64,000 nucleotides of DNA from Desulfovibrio sp. (GTDB taxonomy: Bacteria; Desulfobacterota; Desulfovibrionia; Desulfovibrionales; Desulfovibrionaceae), in NCBI GenBank assembly GCA_016208105.1, contig JACQYS010000009.1, positions 124,001 to 188,000 of the forward strand. The letters run 5' to 3'. A program made the position numbers and the translations under genes. The notes beneath the pieces are model-generated. The model ran no database searches and was not told the origin of the DNA. It saw only the letters and a list, made by a program, of their open reading frames with translations. Of the stretch, positions 25,601 through 33,855 are shown piece by piece. Each line of letters opens with the position of its first letter. The stretch's first letter is position 1.

Positions 25601-25751
25601 CTTCCTGGACGGTCTGCTTGGAAAAAGCTTCTCCAAGGGGCTGGCATTCTACCTCGATTACGCCGACGGATACCTCGACGAGCTTCAGCGCCTTGCCTCC
25701 AGGACCAATTCCGCCGCCAACGGCAAGCCCCACGGACCCAAAACCCCCTGA
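22677..25751 (+). CDS. large PHP-like membrane protein of unknown function, 1024 aa
   Basis: Not a recognised family by name. Residues about 160-260 resemble a PHP phosphoesterase core: DNHVHDANTKG at 164 onwards (D-x-H-x-H), then IKGIRHLTVIYY, and LLQAAETMGISVRIGIEFTTRF, which matches the 'AA...GI.VI.GIE' strand. Further metal-binding PHP residues were not traced. The middle (about 390-640) is soluble with another histidine-rich piece (WALRQDMHHAMVVGMV). At least four hydrophobic segments follow around 675-715, 745-765, 780-795 and 805-830. The last ~170 residues are charged helix. It appears to be a membrane-attached enzyme. The start ATG lacks a strong ribosome-binding site but no better one is nearby. 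Confidence 0.8.
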   Translation: MTKTNDSFFDRFLFDHKDYELLGIVGDVLGREDLSSFKHLLTPYLHPRGVKELAATQGLRIAYAAANLLGSLEIGKAHDRIVALRALRDEVMNASITYLRRNTARVLMQIMKELVRTTGDQRRQLELAHDFRMAATGKPRIIARQLKLYRLLLMPEDWVQICFDNHVHDANTKGRKSATHLIMDAWIKGIRHLTVIYYNFVLPSVAEELLQAAETMGISVRIGIEFTTRFGEKQVKIIWVPRGFTGAADFLAFLLRPAIAQFMGQGRNLAKLQEEQLLHILEVFNANVLPDFNSYFGLEMPPVDTTGLHGSIGSGQPSLIHLGKYIHVHLMPFLRVRFEELQKEFFQASSVEDKARIEGLVEEMNFLDAESIVDDYLDELVLPDALPKGDTNGTGPLYCPVQTPAGLIDSVSALRVGSRFILNLQGLDSDEVIEVLHACAGKITHLEIVNLKNTAQKNVKDSDRIAELQQVINAKSVIPLKRWVMTRIAELGEDPSPQAAQRLDKMSALLEDVPALHSHYRERPLRTSIGSDSTGQTCRGHGMGLVARETLPPKAVREDWALRQDMHHAMVVGMVVEPRVIYEPRESTDEFLQALFEWARRHPALRAIGYKSRRDFRCKEFVPTPHGGSNILIMGGVKKGCGNDFALRNTPSQEKHKKLAWPYLNNRFKNILKVTAGFIPAFLAFFFTKDWWVLRFFGAFIWFAITGLRNIIQSVLGGGGFSRTPLLRWNDYVSWSRLSDSLLYTGFSVPLLDYFVKTLLLDQGMGINVTTNSTALYAIMALVNGCYISSHNLIRGLPKKAAFWNLFRSLLSIPLAMGVSACLGYVISPHDPLAAGEILQQWAAVISKLSSDSVAGIIEGLADRDNNMRQRLRDYKEKIAQMLSVQEKLEVLFPKADVLAMLADPKQFVNTLVQTRGDLANAVIVNSLDFLYFWMYQPRGRSALARIMRELDAQTRQIFLLSQYVLLRKREISQLFLDGLLGKSFSKGLAFYLDYADGYLDELQRLASRTNSAANGKPHGPKTP

Positions 25752-25781
25752 CGAGGTGCCCCACGGACCGGCCCCCTTCTC

Positions 25782-27209
25782 TCAGTCTTCCTGTGACTCT
25801 CCGGCCGGCCTGAACCTGGCCGCATCGATACTTAAGCGTTTGAGTATCTTCTGCAACGACACACGTTCCAGGCCAGACACCCGCGCTGCCTGGGTAACGT
25901 TGCCTTTGAACCTCTCCATCAGGTGCAAAATGTAGGTGCGGGTGAAATCGTCCAGCACGCGGTCCTTGGCCGCCAGATACGGCTCGAATCCGGACGACCC
26001 AGCCCCTGGAGCCTTCACCTGGGCGTCCATGAGGCGCAACTGCGTTCCGGTGATGAAATCCCCTGTGGAAAAGACTGCCGCTCTTCGCACGAAGTTCAAC
26101 AGTTCGCGGACATTGCCTGGCCATTGCCTGGAGCAGAGGAAATCCATGGCGTCAGGGGTCAGCTCCTTGCGGCAGGCATCCAGCTCACCGCAGGTGCGTT
26201 CCAAGAAGTGCATGGCCAGCAGGGGAATATCCTTGGAGCGCTCCCTAAGCGATGGGACATGAAGGGTGAGCACGTTCAGGCGGTAATAAAGGTCCTCGCG
26301 GAACCCCCCCGTGGTCATCTTGGCTTCCAGGCGTTGGTTTGTGGAAGCCAGGATGCGCGCGTCCACCCGGATGTTCTCGCTGCCTCCCACGGGCCTCACT
26401 TCCTTTTCCTGAAGGGCGCGCAGGAGCTTGGGCTGGATGTGCAAGGGGATATCCCCGATCTCGTCCAGAAGAAGGCTCGATCCGTCCGCGGCAAGAAACA
26501 GCCCCTGCCTGGCGCTCACAGCACCGGTAAAAGCGCCCTTCACATGGCCGAACAGCTCGCTTTCGAGAATCTGTTCGGACACCGCGGTGCAGTTCAAACT
26601 TACCATGGGCTGGTGACCACGCCTGCTCAACCTGTGGATGGTCCGGGCCACCATCTCTTTGCCAGATCCGGATTCACCGAGGATGAGCACCGTGTAGTCG
26701 TTCTGGGCAACGGCTTCTATTTCTCCGCGCAGTTGGCGGATTGCCGGACTCTCGCCAATAAGGCACTGACGCTGGTCTCCGGCGGCCACGGCCTCCCGCA
26801 GCTTCAGATTCTCCCGGGCCAGCGCCGCCCGGTCCAGGGCCTTGCCCACGGCCCGATAGAGTACGTCCTGGTCCACCGGCTTGGAGAGAAAATCATAGGC
26901 CCCGCTCTTGAGAGCCTTCACCGCGCTTTCCACGTTGCCGTACCCGGAAAGCATGACCACCGTGAGCGCCGGTTCCATGGTTATGGCTCTCTCCAGCAGT
27001 GCGAAGCCGTCCTGGTCCGGCATGCGGACATCCGTGAGCAACAAGGCGCAAGGTCGCTCCTCTATCACTTGCAGAGCTTCATCCGCATTGGAGCGCACCA
27101 CCACGGGATGGGACGGGAACCCTTTCTGGATCAACCGGGCGATGCCTTTGGCGAAATGCGCCTCGTCGTCCACCACCAGGATGGCGTCGCTGAAAATGCT
27201 GTCAGTCAT
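25782..27209 (-). CDS. NtrC-family sigma-54-dependent response regulator, 475 aa
   Basis: Receiver (residues about 8-125): ILVVDDEAHFA, phospho-Asp in LLTDVRMPDQDGF, Lys in DFLSKPVDQDV. AAA+ sigma-54 activation domain (about 145-370): Walker A GESGSGKEMVART, ELFGHVKGAFTGA (the sigma-54 contact loop is intact), Walker B SLLLDEIGDIP, and RQWPGNVRELLNF. A Fis-type helix-turn-helix at the C-terminus contains GNVTQAARVSGLERVSLQKIL. It overlaps the end of the sensor kinase gene by eight bases, so the two form a two-component pair. Confidence 0.95.
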   Translation of the reverse strand: MTDSIFSDAILVVDDEAHFAKGIARLIQKGFPSHPVVVRSNADEALQVIEERPCALLLTDVRMPDQDGFALLERAITMEPALTVVMLSGYGNVESAVKALKSGAYDFLSKPVDQDVLYRAVGKALDRAALARENLKLREAVAAGDQRQCLIGESPAIRQLRGEIEAVAQNDYTVLILGESGSGKEMVARTIHRLSRRGHQPMVSLNCTAVSEQILESELFGHVKGAFTGAVSARQGLFLAADGSSLLLDEIGDIPLHIQPKLLRALQEKEVRPVGGSENIRVDARILASTNQRLEAKMTTGGFREDLYYRLNVLTLHVPSLRERSKDIPLLAMHFLERTCGELDACRKELTPDAMDFLCSRQWPGNVRELLNFVRRAAVFSTGDFITGTQLRLMDAQVKAPGAGSSGFEPYLAAKDRVLDDFTRTYILHLMERFKGNVTQAARVSGLERVSLQKILKRLSIDAARFRPAGESQED

Positions 27210-29592
27210 CGATTACTTCCTTACCCACCATGAGGTGGATGGTGAACACCGCGCCGTGATCGCTCGCCACCTCGATATGCCCGCCCAGATCGCGCACCAG
27301 GCCGTAGACCACGGAGAGCCCCAGGCCAGTGCCCCGCCCCACGCTCTTGGTGGTGAAGAACGGATCGAAGAGGCGATTGACGTATTCGGCAGGGATGCCG
27401 GGACCGTTGTCGCGCACGATGAGCAGCACCTCAGTTGCGTCGCTTTGTTTTGCTTCGATGCGAATGCGCCCTGGCTCCGACCGTTCCTGTTCCTGCTGCT
27501 CTTCAAGGGCGTCCAGGGAATTGAGGATGAGGTTGCTGAGAATCTGCTCCAGGGCTGACGTATTGGCCCGTACCAGGGGCAGTCCCTCGGACAGGTCAGT
27601 TTCAATTGATATGCCTGTTTTGGAAGCTTTTCCCCGAAAAACCCTGGCGATGAATTCAACGGTCGCCGTCAGTTCCACTTCGCCGACGGTCTCGGGTTTG
27701 GGTCTGGCGAAACGCATGAGGTCTTCCAGTACCTTCTGGGCCTGGAGGGTATGGTGGATGATGATGTCCAGGTCCTTGGCGTGAGGGCTCAAGCCGTCAT
27801 CCCACAACAACCTGGCGTAGCAGAGGATGACGCCCAGGGGATTGTTGATCTCGTGGGCCATGCCGGCCGCAAGCATGCCCACGGCAACGGATTTCTCACT
27901 CTGCTGGAGCTTGGCCATCATGGTCTTTTCAGCGGTGTTGTCCCGGGCGTAGACGATGGTCCGCCCTGGTCCGGCTAGTCCCCCCATGGGATAGGCCCGA
28001 AGAGTAAGCGACCGCCCCCCCGGGAGCAGAGCCTCGCGCTGGATGGTGAGTTCCGGAGACCGCGCGGTCTCCGCGGCGAGGCTCGAAAATCCAAGGGCAT
28101 CAACGCTTTTCAACTCAGTGAGCAGCTGTTTCGCGCTCTCGTTGGCGTGGATCACATCGCCTGAAAACGAAAGCAGGAACACCGGGTCCGCAATGCCCTC
28201 CAGTATTGACTGCAACACGGTCTTCTGGCGCAGGAGATTTTCCATGGCTTCCAGGTTTTCCAGGGCGATGCCGAGCTGATGGCCGAAGGCCTTCAAGACC
28301 TCGCGCTCCTGGGATGAAAGCTCCACAGCGATATTCCATTGCAGCACCAACGCGCCGCGGACCATCCCCGCCGCATGAACGGCCACCACGGCCTTCCGGG
28401 CAGTGAAGGTCCCGCCTCCTTCGAAAAGAGCCGCGCGCTCCTCTTCCGCAAGATGCTCACACGGCTTGCTGAGCGGCCAGGAACGGGCATTCATGGAATA
28501 GAAGCAGCTGAAACTCGCTCCATCGGCCCCGAAGCGGCCGGCCGCCGCTTCCAGGGCCTTGTCCAAAAGGCTTGTCCGGTCGGTTCCTTTCACGAAGAGT
28601 TCCAGCACGTAGAGGAACAGGCGCACGTCCGACCCCCGGGCCTCGGCCTCGCGTCTGGCTTCGGCAGTGCGTTTGGAAACCTTGTCCTCCAGATTGCTGG
28701 CATAGTCGCGCAACTGCTCCTGGGCTTCACGCAGGTAGTCGGCGAAGCGTTCCATGTCCTCGATCATGCCCTCGATGTCGTCGCCGCGCCTCCCGGGCCT
28801 GCTATCCAAGGTTTTTCCCGCCTCGGCCGGGAAACGGCTGCGCATAAGCGCCGCCAGCCTGCCGATGTTCACCACTGTCATCCGGTCGAAAAAGAGATGG
28901 TTGCTGCCCAGGATAATCAGCGTTCCGCAGGCGAAGACCAGAATAAACCCGAAGAGAACTCGGTTGATGGCGTTGGCTTCGGTGTCCACGAGCATGATGA
29001 TGCTGTCCAGGCCGGCTATTTCGCCTTCATGCCGGCCGAAGCCTCTCGTTTCGCCATAACGAAGCAGCAGCACCTTCGGCGCGTCCGCCGGGTTGCCGTG
29101 GCAGGCCAGGCAGCTCTCATCGAAGACCACCGGCCGGGCCGTGATGTAATATTCCTCGTTGCCCACACGGTAGTACTTCTGCGTCTCCCGCTGCTCCGGG
29201 TTGTCCTTGAAGTGGGCAATGAGGCTCCGCTCCATCTCGTTGGCACCATATTCGGGGTTGCGCGAATCCAGTGCCACGCGGCGATAGGTGAATTTGTCCT
29301 TTGCGGTATTCAGGTCGCTCATGACCTTGCGCGTGACGTAGGAGGTGGACATGGCCTCCATGACAAACCCGTCATGGGGGAGGATTTCATACATGGTGGG
29401 GCGCAGGGTCTCACGCACGTAGGTCTGCATGGCCTGGAGGTTGGAAAAGATCATGTGCGCCTTATCAGCCACCTCGGTCTCTAAAAGAACCCGCAGGTAG
29501 TGGTTCAGTGATACCGCGAACAGCAGGCCGATGCCCAACAGCACAGCCAGCAGGCGCACATAGAGTCTCGTTTGAAGGGTGACGCGCTTCAC
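27202..29592 (-). CDS. haem-binding sensor histidine kinase (DUF3365/Tll0287-like, GAF, PAS, HisKA, HATPase), 796 aa
   Basis: GTG start with GGAG about 12 bases upstream. First membrane span at residues about 12-30, second near 213-232. The periplasmic region between them is a Tll0287-like domain with a c-type haem motif CLACH at residues 161-165, so a covalently bound haem is expected. A HAMP-like linker and coiled coil follow (about 235-315), then a GAF-like part (about 320-450), a PAS (about 455-560) and the kinase core: phospho-His580 in AGMAHEINNPLGVI, N-box NLILNSLDAL, and G1 DNGPGIP. It likely senses redox state or a diatomic ligand and phosphorylates the overlapping NtrC-type regulator. 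Confidence 0.92.
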   Translation of the reverse strand: MKRVTLQTRLYVRLLAVLLGIGLLFAVSLNHYLRVLLETEVADKAHMIFSNLQAMQTYVRETLRPTMYEILPHDGFVMEAMSTSYVTRKVMSDLNTAKDKFTYRRVALDSRNPEYGANEMERSLIAHFKDNPEQRETQKYYRVGNEEYYITARPVVFDESCLACHGNPADAPKVLLLRYGETRGFGRHEGEIAGLDSIIMLVDTEANAINRVLFGFILVFACGTLIILGSNHLFFDRMTVVNIGRLAALMRSRFPAEAGKTLDSRPGRRGDDIEGMIEDMERFADYLREAQEQLRDYASNLEDKVSKRTAEARREAEARGSDVRLFLYVLELFVKGTDRTSLLDKALEAAAGRFGADGASFSCFYSMNARSWPLSKPCEHLAEEERAALFEGGGTFTARKAVVAVHAAGMVRGALVLQWNIAVELSSQEREVLKAFGHQLGIALENLEAMENLLRQKTVLQSILEGIADPVFLLSFSGDVIHANESAKQLLTELKSVDALGFSSLAAETARSPELTIQREALLPGGRSLTLRAYPMGGLAGPGRTIVYARDNTAEKTMMAKLQQSEKSVAVGMLAAGMAHEINNPLGVILCYARLLWDDGLSPHAKDLDIIIHHTLQAQKVLEDLMRFARPKPETVGEVELTATVEFIARVFRGKASKTGISIETDLSEGLPLVRANTSALEQILSNLILNSLDALEEQQEQERSEPGRIRIEAKQSDATEVLLIVRDNGPGIPAEYVNRLFDPFFTTKSVGRGTGLGLSVVYGLVRDLGGHIEVASDHGAVFTIHLMVGKEVIDD

Positions 29593-30109
29593 GAAACAGG
29601 GTTCTCCAACATCATTTTAGTATCCCGCTTCGCCCCCGTTGACATGCACTCGGATCATCACCGTGAGCGTCTGGGCTTATCGAAACTAGACAGGGGGGTG
29701 ACCTCCCTGTCTGAACAGGCCAGACTCAGTGTCGTGGCCGTGATGGGTTCATGACGGACCGTGCAAGAAAACACCCCCCGCACGGGGGACTGTGTCATAG
29801 TGAGGCTGCAAGCCGCCTTCGTCAACACCCAGCCCGACCGCCAACTACAGTACACGCAGCAAATCGCGCGCCAACCTGCCCCCATCATCCAACCACTTGA
29901 TTTAGCATGACAATAGTACAAGTTGAAGCTGTGAGAGGTGCCAATTGGAACAGGCGTTGGCGCCAACACGAGTTAGCACCACGACACACGTTGGCCTCAT
30001 CCTCTCTTGTTTGCATTCCGAACGTTTTCAAATATATGCTTTCAACGATGATTTGAGCGAACTTGGCCCTTCACGTTGATCGTTGAATCAACCCTGACAT
30101 CGGGGCGTC
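29593..30109. other. divergent intergenic region with three dyad elements
   Basis: No gene is supported. It separates the kinase (-) from the GGDEF-EAL gene (+). AGACAGGG/CCCTGTCT at about 29690-29714 forms a hairpin. GTTGGCGCCAAC at 29956-29967 is a perfect 12-base palindrome. TTCAACGAT at 30041-30049 is repeated inverted as ATCGTTGAA at 30079-30087, just upstream of the GGDEF-EAL start. These are candidate operators; none is recognised. Confidence 0.5.
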
Positions 30110-32974
30110 ATGCGGGAGCTCATCGGATACCAAGGCGACTTCAATGCCTGCTTCTGGAACCTTTTCGACAAGGTGCCGGACGCTGTTTGCGCGTGCGCCG
30201 CGGACAACACCATTATCGCTGCCAACCCGGCCTTCGTGCGCCTCTTCGGGTATTCCCAGGAGGAGATGTCTGGCAGGACTATTTCCGACTTGGTCATCCC
30301 TCCAGACAAGAAACACGAAGTAGCTGGCTTGATCGCGGACATTGACCAGAACGGCATAGGCAGGGTCGAAACCACCCGTTGCCGCAAGGACGGCAGCCTC
30401 ATCCAGGTGTTGGTCACGCGGTTCAAAGCTTCGAACACGCCAGACGACCGAACCCATTTCGTCGTCTATACGAATATTCAAGAGCTGCGCGACACCAAAA
30501 TCAATCTAAAGCTGGCGCAAGACAAATACAAAGCCATCTTTGAGGAAGCGGTGGACGGCATCTACCAAACCAGCCTGGACGGCCGGTTTCTCGCGGCCAA
30601 CCCGGCCCTGGCCAGAATACTCGGCTACTCGTCGTCCCAGGCGCTCATGGAATCCTCATTCGACATCCGGACGCAATTCTACCTGGAACCAGGCCGCAGG
30701 GACGAATTCGCAAGGATCATAGCCGAAACCGGGAAAATCAGCGGGTTCGAATCCCAGGCTCGCCGGCTGGACGGTTCTGTCGTGTGGGTCAGCGAAACGG
30801 CCCGAATGGTCTATGCAGACGGCGAAGTGGCCTACTACGAGGGCACACTCAGAGACATCACCTCCCGCAAGCAGGCCGAGGAGGCTCTCAAGGCCAGCCG
30901 GGAAAGATACCGGTCCCTGATCCGCTCCGCGCCTGATGGCATCCTCACCATCAAGGATATGATGATATCCGGGACAAACCTCAAGGCATTGGAGATGTTC
31001 GGCTACTCCGCTGGCGACATGCTCGGGCTTTCCATCATGGACATCTCTCCGCCGTTTCAGGCAGGAGGCATACCCTCATCCGAGTTGGCCACCTTATTAG
31101 AAGAGCAAGCCATGTCCGGGGAGACGCATAATTTCGAATGGATCCATAAACGCAAGGACGGTTCAATCTTCTCTGCCGAGGTTTCCCTCAACCGATTCGA
31201 CGCCCACGGCGAATCGTTCCTGACGGCTGTCATCAGGGATGTTTCCGCCAGAAAAAGAACCGACAGAGCCTTGGAACGGGAGCGAGCCCACCTGCGCATG
31301 CTTTTCGAGGCCTCGCCCCAGGCCATGGTGTTCCTGGACCCCGCCGGGAAAATCGTCAACGTCAACCAAGCCTTCACCAAACTGTTCGGCCACTCAAAAG
31401 AAGACGCATTGGATAATGATATCCGCAAACTCATCCTTCCCCAGATGTTGGAGGCGGAGGTCGAGGAGTCCCTGCGAACCGTGCGCACTGGCGCACCGGT
31501 GAGCAAAGAGACCGTGCGTTTGTCCAAAGCCGGGGGGCTCATTCCCGTATTCATTCACGGTTATCCCATTGTGATCGGCGCCGTGTTCGAAGGAAGCTAC
31601 TTCATTTACGAGGACATTACGGAACGAAAGAGTTTCGAAGCACAGCTGACCCATCAGGCCTTCCACGATTCCCTGACCGGCCTTCCCAACCGCAACCTCT
31701 TTCTCGAACGCCTGGGGCGAGCAATTGAACGCGGCAAACGTCGCCAGGGATACCAGTTCGCAGTGCTGCTCTTGGACCTTGACCGGTTCAAACGTATAAA
31801 CGACAGCCTGGGGCATTTGGCCGGAGACCTGCTGCTTAAGGGAATTGCCCGGCGGCTTGAAGCTTGTCTGCGCTCCGTGGATACGGTCGCACGTCTCGGT
31901 GGAGACGAGTTCGCCATACTTTTGGAGGAATTCGCTTCCGCCAGGGAGGTCATTCAGGTTGCGGACCGGATCCGCGAAGCTTTGGACCGCCCCTTCCAGG
32001 TATCAGGGAACGAGGTATACTGCGCGGCGAGCATAGGAATCGTGCTCAAGACGATGGGCTACACCAGCGCGGAAGAGATACTGCGCGACTCCGACATCGC
32101 CATGTACCGCTCGAAGGAATCCGGCAAGGACCGCCTGGCCTTCACCCGCAAAATGCACGAAATGGCCGTGGAAAACATGCGCATGGAGAACGAGCTGCGC
32201 CACGGCCTGAAAAATGGTGATCTCACTCTCCACTACCAGCCCGTGGTCAGTGTGAACGACGGCAAACTGCAGGGCTTCGAAGCCCTGGTCAGGTGGCACC
32301 ATCCGCAATTCGGCCTGATCCCCCCGGCCCGGTTCATTCCCCTGGCCGAGGAGACAGGGCTCATAGTTCCCCTGGGAGAATGGGTCATCAATCAGGCTCT
32401 GCGCCAGTTGTACCAATGGCGCAAGGAGACCGCCGACATCGAGAACCTTTTCGTGAGCGTCAACATCTCCAGCAAACAGTTCCGGCAACCCGACCTGGTG
32501 GATTCCATCCGGCGCAGCCTCATCGGCCACCATGTGGACTCTTCACTCCTGAAGCTGGAGATTACCGAGAGCGTGATCATGCAGGATGCGAAAAACTCCG
32601 TGGAAAAGCTCAACAAACTCAAGGCCCTTGGCGTCGAACTTCTGGTGGATGATTTCGGCACCGGCTATTCGTCGCTCAGCTATCTGCAGCGTTTTCCGAT
32701 CAGCGGACTCAAGATCGACCGGTCCTTCATCAGCGGGGGGGGAGACGAACGCGAGAACATGGAGATAGTCCGGACGATTATTGTCCTGGCAGCCAATCTG
32801 GGACTCGCCGTTGTAGCCGAAGGAGTGGAGACAAAGGAACAGTTGCAAAGGCTTCGGGCGCTCGGCTGCAGCAGCGCCCAGGGCTACTTTTTCTCAAGGC
32901 CGCTTGACGGGCCATCGGCAAGACGATTCATGGTGGAAGGCAAGCCCCCGCCTGAGTACGCACAGCGGGCCTAA
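30110..32974 (+). CDS. PAS(x4)-GGDEF-EAL cyclic-di-GMP signalling protein, 954 aa
   Basis: No membrane span. Four PAS domains in a row start near residues 15, 140, 270 and 395 (each with an 'AI.A.NPAF.RLFGYS'-type core, plus PAC-like TSRKQAEEAL and ISARKRT joins). The GGDEF domain (about 515-675) has intact GGDEF at residues 597-601 in RLGGDEFAILLEE. The EAL domain (about 690-940) has FEALVRWHHP at residue 723 onwards, LEITESVIM and DDFGTGYSS at 847 onwards, and VVAEGVE, so catalytic residues for both synthesis and hydrolysis are kept. A hybrid enzyme switched by the PAS sensors is likely. An inverted repeat precedes the start. Confidence 0.95.
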   Translation: MRELIGYQGDFNACFWNLFDKVPDAVCACAADNTIIAANPAFVRLFGYSQEEMSGRTISDLVIPPDKKHEVAGLIADIDQNGIGRVETTRCRKDGSLIQVLVTRFKASNTPDDRTHFVVYTNIQELRDTKINLKLAQDKYKAIFEEAVDGIYQTSLDGRFLAANPALARILGYSSSQALMESSFDIRTQFYLEPGRRDEFARIIAETGKISGFESQARRLDGSVVWVSETARMVYADGEVAYYEGTLRDITSRKQAEEALKASRERYRSLIRSAPDGILTIKDMMISGTNLKALEMFGYSAGDMLGLSIMDISPPFQAGGIPSSELATLLEEQAMSGETHNFEWIHKRKDGSIFSAEVSLNRFDAHGESFLTAVIRDVSARKRTDRALERERAHLRMLFEASPQAMVFLDPAGKIVNVNQAFTKLFGHSKEDALDNDIRKLILPQMLEAEVEESLRTVRTGAPVSKETVRLSKAGGLIPVFIHGYPIVIGAVFEGSYFIYEDITERKSFEAQLTHQAFHDSLTGLPNRNLFLERLGRAIERGKRRQGYQFAVLLLDLDRFKRINDSLGHLAGDLLLKGIARRLEACLRSVDTVARLGGDEFAILLEEFASAREVIQVADRIREALDRPFQVSGNEVYCAASIGIVLKTMGYTSAEEILRDSDIAMYRSKESGKDRLAFTRKMHEMAVENMRMENELRHGLKNGDLTLHYQPVVSVNDGKLQGFEALVRWHHPQFGLIPPARFIPLAEETGLIVPLGEWVINQALRQLYQWRKETADIENLFVSVNISSKQFRQPDLVDSIRRSLIGHHVDSSLLKLEITESVIMQDAKNSVEKLNKLKALGVELLVDDFGTGYSSLSYLQRFPISGLKIDRSFISGGGDERENMEIVRTIIVLAANLGLAVVAEGVETKEQLQRLRALGCSSAQGYFFSRPLDGPSARRFMVEGKPPPEYAQRA

Positions 32975-33180
32975 GCCGTATCGCCCTCGGGGAAAGCTCT
33001 CGAGGCCAGCTTCTTGCGTTTCTCCGCCAGCTTACCCAAGGCTGGTTCCCTGTCAGGAAGAACCTCCCGTCTGAGGATATCGCGAATCTCCGCCTGCAAT
33101 GACCTTCCATTCGATGACGCCCTCTGCCTGAGTGCCCCCAGAAGCTCGTCTTCGAGCAACTCGACTTTCATTCCGGCCAT
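32971..33180 (-). CDS. ribbon-helix-helix antitoxin-like protein (FitA/VapB type), 69 aa, no toxin partner seen
   Basis: The ATG follows AAGGGAGGTTCGCC. The sequence VELLEDELLGALRQRASSNGRSLQAEIRDILR matches the ribbon-helix-helix fold of FitA-type antitoxins, and a flexible basic C-terminal half would bind a PIN toxin. In such systems the toxin gene follows directly, often overlapping. Here the stop overlaps the end of the convergent GGDEF-EAL gene by four bases, so there is no place for it. It may be an orphan antitoxin or a small repressor. Confidence 0.75.
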   Translation of the reverse strand: MAGMKVELLEDELLGALRQRASSNGRSLQAEIRDILRREVLPDREPALGKLAEKRKKLASRAFPEGDTA

Positions 33181-33293
33181 GGCGAACCTCCCTTTCCGTT
33201 TGCCATAGTATCTAAACGCAGACGGTCAAGCCCTCGACCTAAATGCCGCGAAACGCTACAAGGATTCCATGTTTCGCTAATTCTGGAGGGACC

Positions 33294-33740
33294 ATGACCA
33301 AGCGGATTCTTGCTGCATTATGCCTTCTCTTGACCACCACAGCGGCCAGCGCCGAGGAGATCGACTGCCTTACCACTGAATGGAAACTTCTGGGGGCCAA
33401 CCACAAGGTCTGCGTCTACGCCTTCGACGATCCGGACTTCCCCTGCGTCACCTGTTACCTGAGCCAGGCCCGCAAGGGCGGTGTCTCGGGTGCGGTCGGA
33501 CTTGCGGAAGATCCTTCCGAATTCTCCCTGGAATGCCGCCAGACCTGCTCTTTCGCGCTTCCGGACAAAATGCCGAAAACCAAAAAGGTTTTCTCCGAGG
33601 GGACTTCGGTGCTTTTTAAGGACACGGAGATTACCCGCATCTACGACGCCAAGCGCAAGACCCTGGTCTATCTGGCCATCAGCCGCAAGGTGATCGCCGG
33701 CTCGCCCAAGAACGCCATCTCAACGGTGGTTGTCCGCTGA
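33294..33740 (+). CDS. creA: CreA family periplasmic protein
   Basis: 148 aa from the ATG at 33294, preceded by CTGGAGGGACC. Signal peptide MTKRILAALCLLLTTTAASA. The mature sequence has the CreA hallmarks: EIDCLTTEWKLLGANHKVCV, AFDDPDFPCVTCYLSQARKGG, GAVGLAEDPSEFSLECRQT, and a late STVVVR end. Function in any organism is not established beyond an association with the cre locus in E. coli; here no creBC genes are near. Confidence 0.9.
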   Translation: MTKRILAALCLLLTTTAASAEEIDCLTTEWKLLGANHKVCVYAFDDPDFPCVTCYLSQARKGGVSGAVGLAEDPSEFSLECRQTCSFALPDKMPKTKKVFSEGTSVLFKDTEITRIYDAKRKTLVYLAISRKVIAGSPKNAISTVVVR

Positions 33741-33855
33741 CGCCGTTCCATGGCGGGCACTGGTGCGCGTCAGGTTGGACACACGACGCGAACGCTTTAT
33801 TATCACTCACCGCAGGGTGATGCCCGCCAACCCCAGGTTCTTTGGGAGCGCAGGC

